From the NCBI RefSeq assembly GCF_006874585.1, contig NZ_CP029762.1:62001-126000 (forward strand): a DNA stretch of 64,000 nt, given 5' to 3'. The stretch is from Sphingomonas sp. IC081 (GTDB taxonomy: Bacteria; Pseudomonadota; Alphaproteobacteria; Sphingomonadales; Sphingomonadaceae). Below are positions 55,977-64,000 of the stretch, piece by piece. Positions within the stretch are counted from its first letter, which is position 1; each line of letters starts with the position of its first letter. Made by a program: the position numbers and the translations under genes. Below the pieces are notes generated by a model. It was not told where the DNA came from. It did not search any database and saw only the letters and a list, made by a program, of their open reading frames with translations.

Positions 55977-56867
55977 ATGAATACTGAAGCGCTCGACGCC
56001 CGTTATCTCGATCTCGACCTCTGGCCGACCGAACTGGCGGTGGAGGCTATGCTGGAAGGGCAACTGGCCGCCATCGCCGCCGTCCAGTCGCAGACGGCCG
56101 CCATTGCCGCTGCGGCCGACGCCGCCGCGGCGCGGCTCGGGGACACCGGGCGACTGGTCTTTGCAGGGGCCGGCACCTCCGGCCGGCTGGCGGTGCAGGA
56201 CGGCACCGAACTCTACCCGACCTACAGCTGGGGGCCGGAGCGGCTGGTGTTCCTCATGGCCGGGGGCGCGGGCGCGCTGACCGAGGCGGTCGAAGGGGCC
56301 GAGGACGATGCCGAGGCCGGGCGGGCCGCCGTCGTACAGGACGCGATCGGCCCTGACGACGTGGTGATCGGCGTCGCCGCGAGCGGCCGGACGCCCTATA
56401 CCCTCGCCGTCATCGAGCAGGCGCGCGCCGCCGGGGCGCTGACGATCGGCGTGGCCAACAATCCGGGTTCCGCGCTGCTCGAAAGCGCCGAGCACGGGGT
56501 GCTGGTGAAGACCGGCAGCGAGGTTGTCGGCGGGTCCACCCGCATGAAGGCGGGCACCGCGCAGAAGGCGGTGCTGAACCTCTTGACCACCGCGATCATG
56601 ATCCGCTTGGGCCTTGTCTATCAGGGGCGCATGGTGGCGATGCGGATTTCCAATGCGAAGCTCTTGCAACGCGGCAGAAACATGGTCCAGGATATTGCCG
56701 GGGTAGAGGCCGATGCCGCGGAGCGTGCGCTGGCGGCGGCGGACAACGACATCCGGCTCGGCGTCATCGCCGCGCTGGGCGTGCCGGTGGCGGAAGGCAA
56801 GGCACTGCTCGATGTGCACAAGGGCAATCTGCGGCACGTGCTGCAGGTGCTCGAAACGCGGGACTGA
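55977..56867 (+). CDS. murQ: N-acetylmuramic acid 6-phosphate etherase
   Basis: 296 residues with an SIS domain: FAGAGTSGRLAVQDGTEL, the active-site AVEGAEDDAEAG, GVAASGRTPY and the closing EVVGGSTRMKAGTAQK. MurQ splits MurNAc-6-P into GlcNAc-6-P and D-lactate. The products are handled by NagA/NagB-II and D-lactate dehydrogenase in the divergent operon, which ties the two halves of the locus together. AAGGA lies 6 nt before the ATG. The GntR gene begins 6 nt after the stop. Confidence 0.95.
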   Translation: MNTEALDARYLDLDLWPTELAVEAMLEGQLAAIAAVQSQTAAIAAAADAAAARLGDTGRLVFAGAGTSGRLAVQDGTELYPTYSWGPERLVFLMAGGAGALTEAVEGAEDDAEAGRAAVVQDAIGPDDVVIGVAASGRTPYTLAVIEQARAAGALTIGVANNPGSALLESAEHGVLVKTGSEVVGGSTRMKAGTAQKAVLNLLTTAIMIRLGLVYQGRMVAMRISNAKLLQRGRNMVQDIAGVEADAAERALAAADNDIRLGVIAALGVPVAEGKALLDVHKGNLRHVLQVLETRD

Positions 56868-56873
56868 TCGACG

Positions 56874-57602
56874 ATGCGTGACATTGCCTGGACCCGCAGC
56901 GAGGAGGGCACGCCCCTCTACCTGCAACTCGCCCGCAGCCTGCGTGAACATATCAACAGCGGGGCGATCGATCCGGGCAGCGCGGTGCCATCCGAGCGCG
57001 AGCTGAGCGAGATGGCCGGCCTCTCGCGCGTCACGGTACGCAAGGGCATCGAACAGCTGATCGGCGAAGGCGTGCTGGTCCGCAAGCAGGGGTCGGGCAC
57101 GTTCGTTGCCAAGCGGATCGAGGCGCCCGGCGCGCGTCTCAGCAGCTTCAGCACCGATGCCCGACTGCGCGGCGAGGATCCGGGCGTCGTGTGGATCTAC
57201 AAGTCCTATGCCCAGCCGACCGAGGAAGAGGCCGCCGCGCTCGGCGTGCCGGTGACGGCGCGGGTGGCGCGGCTTGGCCGCGTCCGCCTGTCGGGCGGCG
57301 AACCGCTGGCGATCGAGCATGCGGTGATCCCGGCCGAGTTCATGCCGGATCTCGAAAGCCTGGGGGACTCGCTCTACCAGGCGCTCGAGACCCATGGTTT
57401 CTGTCCGACGACCGGAACCCAGCGCGTCCGCGCCTCGCTGGCGACGCCGACCGAGGCGGGCATCCTCTGCGTGAAGCAGAATTCCGAAGTCCTGCGCATC
57501 GAACGCACGACCCGCATTCCCGATGGCCGCATCGTCGAGTTCACCCGCTCGGTCTATCGCGGCGACCGCTACGAGTTCGTGACCGACCTCAAGGAACTGT
57601 GA
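56874..57602 (+). CDS. GntR/HutC-family regulator (UTRA domain)
   Basis: 242 residues. Winged helix at about 10-75 (PLYLQLARSLREHINSG, SERELSEMAGLSRVTVRKGI, LVRKQGSGTFVA) and a UTRA ligand-binding domain at about 95-235. Members such as NagR/YvoA and DasR respond to GlcN-6-P or GlcNAc-6-P. As the last gene of the locus it is the natural local regulator; inducer could be GlcNAc-6-P or MurNAc-6-P. Candidate half-sites are in the divergent promoter at 49337-49375. Confidence 0.88.
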   Translation: MRDIAWTRSEEGTPLYLQLARSLREHINSGAIDPGSAVPSERELSEMAGLSRVTVRKGIEQLIGEGVLVRKQGSGTFVAKRIEAPGARLSSFSTDARLRGEDPGVVWIYKSYAQPTEEEAAALGVPVTARVARLGRVRLSGGEPLAIEHAVIPAEFMPDLESLGDSLYQALETHGFCPTTGTQRVRASLATPTEAGILCVKQNSEVLRIERTTRIPDGRIVEFTRSVYRGDRYEFVTDLKEL

Positions 57603-57605
57603 AAA

Positions 57606-57638
57606 CGCGCGCCCGCCGGGGTTTCCGGCGGGCGCGCG
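57606..57638. terminator. Strong hairpin between convergent genes
   Basis: CGCGCGCCCGCCGG and CCGGCGGGCGCGCG pair over 14 bp with loop GGTTT. It lies 4 nt after the GntR stop and just before the stop of the export gene, so it can serve both strands. Confidence 0.75.
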
Positions 57639-57644
57639 CCGGTC

Positions 57645-58859
57645 TCAGTTGACCGAATTGGTGACGGCGACGACCGAGAACGCCGCGCTCGATACCGTGT
57701 TGATGAACTTCTGCAGGTCGACCGCCGGCGCATTCGAGACAAACAGCACGTCGCGATCCTCGATGGTGAAGTCCTGCGCCAGGAACAGGCTCTGCGCTTG
57801 CGACATGTCGAGGCGGTAGATCACCGGGACCTTGCCGTCGCGCGTGCGCCGGGCGGTTTCGGCCATGGCCGGGGCGAGCGCGGCGGGGTCTTCAAGACGG
57901 AACACGAAGACGCCGCGGACATTGGCCTGCTGGTCGATCAGCCCGCCGACCCGGCCGAGCGCCTGCGCCAGCGAAAGGCCGCCGCCCTCGAAGGGTACTT
58001 CGGAGCTCCGGCTCACCGCACCCAGCGCGATGAAGCTGTAGGGCTGGAACATCACGGTCAGCACGTCGCCAGGCTGGACGATGATGTTCTGCTTGGGATC
58101 GCGCACGACGGTGTCCAGCGGCATGCGCGCCACGGCGGTGCCGCGGGCGAGCTGCAGGGTGGTCTTGCCGACCGGCTGGCGCGGGCCGCCGCTGCTGGCG
58201 ATGATGTCGAGCAGGCGCTCGCCCCGCGCGGTCAGCGGTACGCGCCGGCTGGCGCCGACTTCGCCCAGCACGGTGACCGTCCGCGCCTCGTTCTGGACGA
58301 GGCGCACGACGACCTGCGGATCGTGGGCGCGCCCCTTGAGGCGCGCGGCGATGGTGCGCTCCACCTCGGCCGGCGTGCGGCCGAGCACCGGCACCTGGCC
58401 GACAAAGGGGATGGTCACGGTGCCATCCTCGCCCACCATCTGCTGGGGGATCGCCGCGCCCTGGGCAACGGCCATGCCGGTCTCGACCCGGGCGCTGCCG
58501 AACAGCACCGCAGGCGGTGCTTCCCAGACGCCGATGTCGAGCACGTCGCCGGTCCCGATCACCGTGCCGACCGGCGTGCCCGTGCCGAACAGGTCGGAGA
58601 AGTGCCGCGACTGCGCGTAGTCGCGCCCCCGCCCGATCACGGCATCGCTGAGGTCGACGACGTGGATGTCCGCGTCGGCCTGAGCGGTCTTGCCATGCGC
58701 GGTCTTGCCCGCGGCCTTTCCAGCCTCCGTAATCGCGCCGGTGGACGGGCCGGAACTGCCGAAACTGGCGCAGCCCGACAAGGCGGCAAGGCCCAGCGCC
58801 ACGGCGGCGGGGCGCAGGAGCAGGGCCACACGGCGGCAGCGGCTGGCGGGGACTGTCAC
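57645..58859 (-). CDS. Polysaccharide export lipoprotein (KpsD/Wza/BexD-like)
   Basis: 404 residues from a GTG start (58857-58859) that overlaps the upstream glycosyltransferase stop as GTGA. Lipobox LSGC (Cys30). A poly-export domain at about 95-185 (GTVIGTGDVLDIGVWEAP and PFVGQVPVLGRTPAEVERTI) and SLBB-type repeats after it (TVLGEVGASRRVPLTARG, VQPGDVLTVMF). It should form the outer-membrane channel for capsule or exopolysaccharide. The partners KpsT, KpsM and KpsE lie upstream in the same operon. Confidence 0.9.
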   Translation of the reverse strand: MTVPASRCRRVALLLRPAAVALGLAALSGCASFGSSGPSTGAITEAGKAAGKTAHGKTAQADADIHVVDLSDAVIGRGRDYAQSRHFSDLFGTGTPVGTVIGTGDVLDIGVWEAPPAVLFGSARVETGMAVAQGAAIPQQMVGEDGTVTIPFVGQVPVLGRTPAEVERTIAARLKGRAHDPQVVVRLVQNEARTVTVLGEVGASRRVPLTARGERLLDIIASSGGPRQPVGKTTLQLARGTAVARMPLDTVVRDPKQNIIVQPGDVLTVMFQPYSFIALGAVSRSSEVPFEGGGLSLAQALGRVGGLIDQQANVRGVFVFRLEDPAALAPAMAETARRTRDGKVPVIYRLDMSQAQSLFLAQDFTIEDRDVLFVSNAPAVDLQKFINTVSSAAFSVVAVTNSVN

Positions 58860-60163
58860 AGGAACCTCCGGTAGAGTTCGTCAAGGCGGGCGCGATAGGC
58901 CTCGGGCGCGAATTTTCGCGCCTGGATGAGGCCCCTGCGGCTCAGTTCCGCGCGCAAGTCGGCATCGGCGCAAAGCGTGCGGATGCCCTGGCAGATCGCG
59001 GCGGTGTCATAGGGGTCGACCATCAAGGCGGCATCGCCCGCGATCTCGGGCAGCGAGGCGGTGTCGGAGCAGAGCACCGGCGTGCCCAGCAGCATCGCCT
59101 CCAGCGCCGGCAGGCCGAAACCTTCGTAGAGCGAGGGGAACAGCACCCCGCGCGCGCCCCGGATCAGGGTGATGAGCATGGGGAAGGGCACATAGGGCAA
59201 TTGCACCACGCGCTTGCGTGCCTTTTCGCCCAGCTTGCCTTTCTGGTTGAGGACCTGGAGTTCCTGATCCGACTTCCACGCCTGCGCGCCGATCACCAGC
59301 AGCGGCACGTCGACCTGGCTGGCGAGATAGGCTTCGAGCAGGCGGCCGATGTTCTTCTTGGGTTCGATCGAGCCCCAGAACAGCAGATAGTCGCGGTAGC
59401 CGAGGTCGGCAAAACCCTCGACCTCGCGGGCCACCTGATCCTCCGGCTTGTCGCGCAGCGCGGCGGGGATGTCGACCGACTGGTAGGTATTGGTGATCCG
59501 CTCCGGCGCAATGCCCGCCACTTCGACGAGGTCCCGCCTGGAGCATTCGGACACCGTGACGAAATGGTCGGCGCTGCGGTCCAGCTTGCGGATCAGCCGG
59601 AGGTAGGCGCGCTTGTCGTCGAGCGTGGTATAGGGCAGCCGCAGCGGCACCATGTCGTGCAGCGTGTAGATGTTGGGCCGCCCGGCCAGTCGCAGCGGCA
59701 TCGGGTAGGTCCAATGCGCGAGATCCGGCATTTCGGGCGGTTTGATCGCCGACAGCTTGCCCCACAGCTTGAAGGCGCTCTGGGCGCGGCGGAACACGTC
59801 GGGGGCGTTGAACACCCGGTCGTAGTGGGGAAGCCTGGAGGCAAAGGTGCGGGTGACGACCTTGCCGGTGGTCGGCACCGCACGCGCGGTCTGCCCCAGC
59901 GGCCCGCGCAGGGCGTAAAGGCACTGCTCCAGCGCGTTGCCCCACGTGCCGGGATGGCGCTGGGCGTCGGTATCGAAGAACGAGACCTCGCGCAGCAGCG
60001 GGTCCGGGGACATGTTCGAGCGGTTGCCGTAGAGCACGGCGACCTCGTGGCCGATGCGGCCGATCTCCTTGCTGAGGTTGCGGGCATAGGTGGCGACCCC
60101 GGTGCCTTTCTGGAGGCTGAGGTTGTAGCCGTCGATGAGGATGGTGCGGGTGCTTGCGGTCAT
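58856..60163 (-). CDS. Glycosyltransferase family 4
   Basis: 435 residues. Two Rossmann domains with the GT4 nucleotide-sugar motif PSLYEGFGLPALEAMLLGTPVLCS-type region near residue 340-365 (EGFGLPALEAM) and DTASLPEIAGDAAL. An N-terminal acceptor-binding part begins ILIDGYNLSLQKGTGVATYAR. Start ATG (60161-60163) overlaps the KpsT stop as ATGA. It probably adds a sugar during assembly of the exported polysaccharide; donor and linkage unknown. Confidence 0.9.
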   Translation of the reverse strand: MTASTRTILIDGYNLSLQKGTGVATYARNLSKEIGRIGHEVAVLYGNRSNMSPDPLLREVSFFDTDAQRHPGTWGNALEQCLYALRGPLGQTARAVPTTGKVVTRTFASRLPHYDRVFNAPDVFRRAQSAFKLWGKLSAIKPPEMPDLAHWTYPMPLRLAGRPNIYTLHDMVPLRLPYTTLDDKRAYLRLIRKLDRSADHFVTVSECSRRDLVEVAGIAPERITNTYQSVDIPAALRDKPEDQVAREVEGFADLGYRDYLLFWGSIEPKKNIGRLLEAYLASQVDVPLLVIGAQAWKSDQELQVLNQKGKLGEKARKRVVQLPYVPFPMLITLIRGARGVLFPSLYEGFGLPALEAMLLGTPVLCSDTASLPEIAGDAALMVDPYDTAAICQGIRTLCADADLRAELSRRGLIQARKFAPEAYRARLDELYRRFL

Positions 60164-61629
60164 GACTTGAACTCGGGTGTTTGCGCCTGTTGCAGGGCCG
60201 CCTGGGTCAGCGGCCAGTCGGCGAAGCCACCGGCGGCGAGGAGGTGCCGCCAGGCATCCTCCATGCCGGTGATCGCCTGCGCGGCGGCAACCATGCGGGG
60301 CAGGTCGGCGGGAGCGAAGGCGACGGCGCAGAGCGCGCGGATCCAGTCCTCGCCCCCGCTGGCGCCTGCGCCTGCGCCTGCGCCGCCCTGCGTGCCGGAG
60401 TTCGCGGCTACGGCGCGGGAATCGCGGATCATCGCGGCCAGCAGCGCGTCGCAGGTGGCATGGGTGCGCAGCAGCCGGGCGCGGTCGCCGTCGCTTATTC
60501 CGATCTGGGGCTCGCAGCGCCACACGGCGCGGGCAAGGAGGTCGATGTCCGCCTGTCCCGGCGCCTGCCCCGCCACCTCGCCCTTGCGGTAGCGCCCGGG
60601 CGGCGCGGCATCGATGTCCAGCCCCTGCTGCGCCATGACGAAGGCGAGGTGCTCTTCGACGTCCTGCACCGGCTCGCCCAGCGCGCAGGCGGTGCGGTAG
60701 GAAATCTCGGCGCGTTCGAACAGGCCCTGTTCCTTGCTGACATGGCCGTGCTGCACCCAGTAGGAGCGCTGGAAGGGATAGAGCGCAAGGGCGGCGGCAT
60801 AACGCCCGGCCGCCTCGTCCCAGGCCCTGGCATCGCGGCGCCAGTCCCCTTCCATGACCAGCGCGCGGAAGCGCTCGTCCTGCAGGGCCCGGTGCTGTGA
60901 CACCTCGATCAGGGCGCTGCGACCGGGGGCAATGCCGTGGCTTCCGGGCAGCGATAGGCTGGCCTTGCGATTGCCGAGGCCGATGTGTTCGCGGAAGTCC
61001 TCGTAGGCCTCGTCGAAGTCCTCGTAGTGCGCGAGGTGGCCCTGGTGCAGCACCGCAAAGCGGTTGCAATGGTCGCGCACATAGGCGGCATCGTGGGAGA
61101 TGATCACCATCGCCCGGTCGCCGCGCTTGCCGAACAGTTCGTGGTTGCAGCGGTCGTGGAAACGCGCGTCGCCCACGGCGCCGATCTCGTCGATCAGGAA
61201 GCAGTCGAACTCGATGATCATCGAGATCGCGAAAGCCAGCCGCGCGCGCATGCCCGAGGAATAGGTGCGCACCGGCTCGCGCAGATAGGCGCCGAGTTCC
61301 GAGAATTCCTCGACGAAAGCGAGGTTGCGGGCAAAGTCCTGATCGTAGATGCGGCTGATGAAGCGGATGTTGTCCACCCCGGTCAGCATCGTCTGGAACG
61401 CGCCGCCGAAAGCGAGCGGCCAGGAGACCGACATGGTGCGTTCGATGCGGCCGGAGGTCGGCCGCTCGGCGCCGCTGATCAGGCGCATCATGGTCGACTT
61501 GCCCGCCCCGTTGCGGCCGAGCACGCCCAGCCGCTCGCCCATGTGCATTTCAAGGCCGATCCCGTCGAGCACGACATTGTGCCCGAAGCGCGTCCGGTAG
61601 ACCTTGCGGACGTCGGTGAGGCGGATCAT
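60160..61629 (-). CDS. KpsT-like capsule export ATPase with a long C-terminal extension
   Basis: 489 residues. Residues 1-220 form a complete ABC ATPase: Walker A GRNGAGKST at 38-46, signature YSSGMRAR (123-130), Walker B FDCFLIDE (141-148), switch His179. KpsT proteins usually end there. Here about 265 more residues follow, with helical repeats that look TPR-like in the first part (ALVMEGDWRRDARAWDEAAG, AALALYPFQRSYWVQHGH, ERAEISYRTACALGE) and a Gly/Ala linker (GTQGGAGAGAGASGG). The extension could recruit a polymerase or glycan. Coupled to kpsM upstream and the glycosyltransferase downstream. Confidence 0.88.
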   Translation of the reverse strand: MIRLTDVRKVYRTRFGHNVVLDGIGLEMHMGERLGVLGRNGAGKSTMMRLISGAERPTSGRIERTMSVSWPLAFGGAFQTMLTGVDNIRFISRIYDQDFARNLAFVEEFSELGAYLREPVRTYSSGMRARLAFAISMIIEFDCFLIDEIGAVGDARFHDRCNHELFGKRGDRAMVIISHDAAYVRDHCNRFAVLHQGHLAHYEDFDEAYEDFREHIGLGNRKASLSLPGSHGIAPGRSALIEVSQHRALQDERFRALVMEGDWRRDARAWDEAAGRYAAALALYPFQRSYWVQHGHVSKEQGLFERAEISYRTACALGEPVQDVEEHLAFVMAQQGLDIDAAPPGRYRKGEVAGQAPGQADIDLLARAVWRCEPQIGISDGDRARLLRTHATCDALLAAMIRDSRAVAANSGTQGGAGAGAGASGGEDWIRALCAVAFAPADLPRMVAAAQAITGMEDAWRHLLAAGGFADWPLTQAALQQAQTPEFKS

Positions 61630-62447
61630 TCGGGCACCACCCGGGCCGAGACCCAGCGCACCGCCAAGAGTCCGGCGAGCGTCAGCACGAGGCTAAAGGG
61701 GATCACGTAGGCGAGATCGTAATGGGCATGGGCGCGGGTCCCGAAATAGCCCTCGCGCACGATCTCGGTGCCGTGGACCATCGGGATGTAGAGCACGTAG
61801 TCCTGCGCGATCTTGGGCAGGGCGTCGACCATGAAGGCGGCGCCGGACATCGGGAACAGCAGGTAGGAGAAGGGGTGCCACAGCTTGTCGACCAGCTCGC
61901 TCTCGTGCGAGAGCGCGCCCAGCGTGACGGCCAGCGCGCCGCCGAACCAGGCGATCAGCAGCCAGCCGCCCGCCACTTCCAGCACGTTCTCGGGCGGCTT
62001 GAGCCAGCCGACCGAGATGAACAGCAGGCTGAGCGTGGCGAACGAGATCGTCGCCCCGCCGAATTCGAGGATGACGCGGGCGGCATAGATGTCGAACACG
62101 CGGATGTTGCGGTGGTAGAGCAAGGACAAGTTGCTCCACAGCGCGCCGATGCAGCGCCCCGGCATGTTGCGCCAGAGCAGGACGCTGGAATAGCCGGTGA
62201 GCGCGAAGGCGACGATCGGCAGGTCGCTGCCGTGGACCGACTTGGTGGCGGTCCACAGCGCGGTGACACCCAGCGTGAACATCATCGGTTCGACAAAAAG
62301 CCAGAGAAACCCGATGTTGTGGCGCCCGTAACGGGTCAGCATCTCGCGGATCAGCAGGGCGCCGAGGACACGCCGCTGGATGCTGAGGCTCTGGCGCAGC
62401 GAAGGGGGCGGCAGGGTGTGCGGGGCACTGTCGGTTGCGCGCGCCAT
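61626..62447 (-). CDS. KpsM-like capsule export permease
   Basis: 273 residues with six hydrophobic segments of the ABC-2 type (GFLWLFVEPMMFTLGVTAL, VAFALTGYSSVLLWRNM, GGWLLIAWFGGALAVTLGAL). The N-terminal sequence RRVLGALLIREMLTRYGRHN is the usual amphipathic KpsM start. It forms the membrane channel with KpsT. Start overlaps the KpsE stop as TGATG; stop overlaps the KpsT start as ATGA. Confidence 0.92.
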   Translation of the reverse strand: MARATDSAPHTLPPPSLRQSLSIQRRVLGALLIREMLTRYGRHNIGFLWLFVEPMMFTLGVTALWTATKSVHGSDLPIVAFALTGYSSVLLWRNMPGRCIGALWSNLSLLYHRNIRVFDIYAARVILEFGGATISFATLSLLFISVGWLKPPENVLEVAGGWLLIAWFGGALAVTLGALSHESELVDKLWHPFSYLLFPMSGAAFMVDALPKIAQDYVLYIPMVHGTEIVREGYFGTRAHAHYDLAYVIPFSLVLTLAGLLAVRWVSARVVPE

Positions 62448-63622
62448 CAGTCGCGGTGCTCGCGAATGCCGACCAGCAGCGTCGACAGCACGCCCCAGGC
62501 GATCAGGCCGAGCAGCAGGGCCGCGAAGATGCCGATCACGCGGCGCGGCTCCATGGCATAGTCCGGCGTGCTGGGATCGGCGATACGCTGCACATAGGCA
62601 CGCTTGCGGCTGGCGTCGTTGCGCGCGTCCTGCAGCGAGGCGAGCGCGGTGGCAAGCTGCTTGCCGGCGATCTCGCTGTCGAGCTGCAGTTCCTGATAGC
62701 GCGCGGCAGTGGCCGAGAGCGACTTGCGGCCGCCGGCGATGCCGCTGGTCTGCTGGTCGATCTCCGCCTGCAATGCGCGTTCCTGCGTGCGCAAGTAGGG
62801 GATCTGCGAGGCCTCGGGGGTGTAGCTCTGCAACTGGCTGAGCTGGGTGCGCACCGAGAGCAGTTCGTCCTGCAACTTGGAGATCATCTGCAGGCGGACC
62901 GCGGCTTCCTTTTCCGGGTCGATCACGCCCTCGTCGTTGCGATAGGCAGCCAGCGCGCGGGCGGCGCTGCGGGCGCGCTCCTGCGCCGCATCCGCTTCGG
63001 CCTTCGCGGCGGCGACTGCATCCGCCCGCGCGCGGTCCGACAGGCGGTTGACCAGTGCCTCGGAGCGTTCCAGCAAGCGTTCGTTGATCGCGTGCGCCTG
63101 CTTCGCATCGTAGGCCCGCACGGTGAGGTAGACCACTTGCGTGGTGGTCTCGTTCTCCACTTTGACGCGCTTCAGGTAGTATTCGTAGAAGTGCTCGCGG
63201 TCACGCTTGCCGCCGAAGCCGAACCGGTCGAGCCAGAAGATCGCGGGCGCGGTATAGGCGCGGGTCAGGAGGCCGTCGCTGTCCGCTTCCTGCAAGGCCA
63301 GGCGCGAGCCGAGGTATTCCTGCACGGCATTGCTCTCCTCGCTCGCCGCGCTGAGCCCGCTGCCGCCCAGCATGAGGCCGAGCGGGGACATGCTGCTTTT
63401 GTTGGCGCTGCGCACCACGAAGCGCGATTCCGAGATGTAGACGTCGCTGGCGAAGACGCCGAAATAGAGGATCGCCAGCAGCGTCGGGATCAGGACGGTG
63501 CACAGGAAGATCGGTTGGCCGAGTGTTTTCAGGCCGGACTGGAGGCGGGACAGCGCGGTATCCTTCATCGTCGAACGGGGGGGCAGGGGATCGTACGCGG
63601 TGTGCGAACTCAGGGTGTCCAT
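62447..63622 (-). CDS. KpsE/BexC-like capsule export inner-membrane protein
   Basis: 391 residues. One membrane helix near residue 37-60 (PIFLCTVLIPTLLAILYFGV), a periplasmic part with long coiled coils (about 170-345, Ala/Glu/Gln-rich), and a second helix near 365-385. This is the PCP-type architecture that bridges the KpsMT transporter and the outer-membrane channel. It lacks a tyrosine kinase domain. Gap of 7 nt from the glycosyltransferase upstream. Confidence 0.9.
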   Translation of the reverse strand: MDTLSSHTAYDPLPPRSTMKDTALSRLQSGLKTLGQPIFLCTVLIPTLLAILYFGVFASDVYISESRFVVRSANKSSMSPLGLMLGGSGLSAASEESNAVQEYLGSRLALQEADSDGLLTRAYTAPAIFWLDRFGFGGKRDREHFYEYYLKRVKVENETTTQVVYLTVRAYDAKQAHAINERLLERSEALVNRLSDRARADAVAAAKAEADAAQERARSAARALAAYRNDEGVIDPEKEAAVRLQMISKLQDELLSVRTQLSQLQSYTPEASQIPYLRTQERALQAEIDQQTSGIAGGRKSLSATAARYQELQLDSEIAGKQLATALASLQDARNDASRKRAYVQRIADPSTPDYAMEPRRVIGIFAALLLGLIAWGVLSTLLVGIREHRD

Positions 63623-63629
63623 GCGTCTT

Positions 63630-64000
63630 TCACTCCGCGTGCGCGGGGGCGGTGCCTAGCGCGGAAAGCCAGGTCTCGACGCGGTCGAAATGGCTCTCCC
63701 ATGTCGGGGGGCGGAACCGCGCCATGGCGGCGTGCTGGCGGTCGTGCTCGGGGGTGCCGGGGGCAAAGCCGGCGATGGCGGTTTCCCAGTGCAGGCTGGC
63801 GTTCACCGGCAGGAGCGTGGGGATGCCCTGGCCGACTTCGTGGAAGCAGGGCAGGTCGCTGGCGATGACCGGCGTGCCCGCTTGCAAGGCCTCGACCATC
63901 GGCAGGCCGTACCCTTCGGCGAGCGTGGGCAGGAGCAGCGCGGTGGCCGCGGCCAGCAGGCGCGCGACCTCGTCGTCGCCGCAGCGTTCGAGCAGGGTCA
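63630..64000 (-). CDS. Glycosyltransferase family 4, C-terminal part (runs off window)
   Basis: Only the last 123 codons are in the window; the start lies beyond position 64000. The sequence ALLLPTLAEGYGLPMVEAL and GTPVIASDLPCFHEVG is the GT4 donor-binding motif with its conserved Glu. Short C-terminal tail. It is the first visible gene of the capsule export operon, so the operon continues outside. Confidence 0.88.
   Translation of the reverse strand, partial: TLLERCGDDEVARLLAAATALLLPTLAEGYGLPMVEALQAGTPVIASDLPCFHEVGQGIPTLLPVNASLHWETAIAGFAPGTPEHDRQHAAMARFRPPTWESHFDRVETWLSALGTAPAHAE

Overview
The window is about 65-70 % GC and reads like a chromosomal segment of a sphingomonad alphaproteobacterium (Novosphingobium/Sphingobium-like). 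This rests on five TonB-dependent receptors, a FecI/FecR pair, an STN-domain receptor, DUF4173 and CHASE2-type kinase families, and dense gene packing with ATGA/TGATG stop-start overlaps. Genus assignment is inference. I see no tRNA, rRNA, insertion sequence, phage gene or CRISPR array.

Layout. 1-0.5 kb: the 3' end of an alginate-export-like outer-membrane protein, followed by a 15-bp tandem repeat that re-encodes its last residues. 0.6-4.8 kb: a TPP-riboswitch-led operon of TonB receptor, APH-fold kinase and PnuC-type permease, best read as thiamine capture. 4.9-9.7 kb: diguanylate cyclase, DHA2 exporter and LhgO-like oxidoreductase. 9.7-13.7 kb: DUF4173 membrane protein, response regulator and histidine kinase operon. 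13.9-17.4 kb: small protein, HDAC-like deacetylase, secreted acetamidase/formamidase-like protein and a lipoprotein. 17.5-21.7 kb: a deletion scar where a histidine kinase and an acyl-CoA ligase have both lost their 5' ends, then an acyl-CoA dehydrogenase and an AraC regulator. 22-28 kb: VWA lipoprotein, OPT transporter, TrhO and an Hsp70-like protein. 28-38 kb: iron/outer-membrane block with a siderophore receptor behind a Fur-like palindrome, a FecI/FecR pair with an STN receptor, and a further large receptor. 38.6-43.1 kb: Na+/H+ antiporter and pyruvate phosphate dikinase.

43.3-57.6 kb is the most coherent system: an amino-sugar and peptidoglycan-fragment utilisation locus. On the minus strand NagB-II, NagA, a GH84-type glycosidase, D-lactate dehydrogenase and a GlcNAc kinase are translationally coupled. 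On the plus strand a PP2C-like protein and AnmK are coupled, followed by a TonB receptor, a sodium-solute symporter, MurQ and a GntR/UTRA regulator. Together these would import GlcNAc/anhydro-MurNAc material, cleave it, convert anhMurNAc to GlcNAc-6-P and D-lactate, oxidise the lactate and feed GlcNAc-6-P to fructose-6-P. The cytosolic-looking GH84 enzyme may stand in for the GH3 enzyme NagZ, and the PP2C protein has no known role here.

57.6-64.0 kb holds a capsule or exopolysaccharide ABC export operon (KpsD/Wza-like, glycosyltransferase, KpsT with an unusual C-terminal extension, KpsM, KpsE, and a second glycosyltransferase running off the window).

All calls are from reading the sequence; no database search was run.
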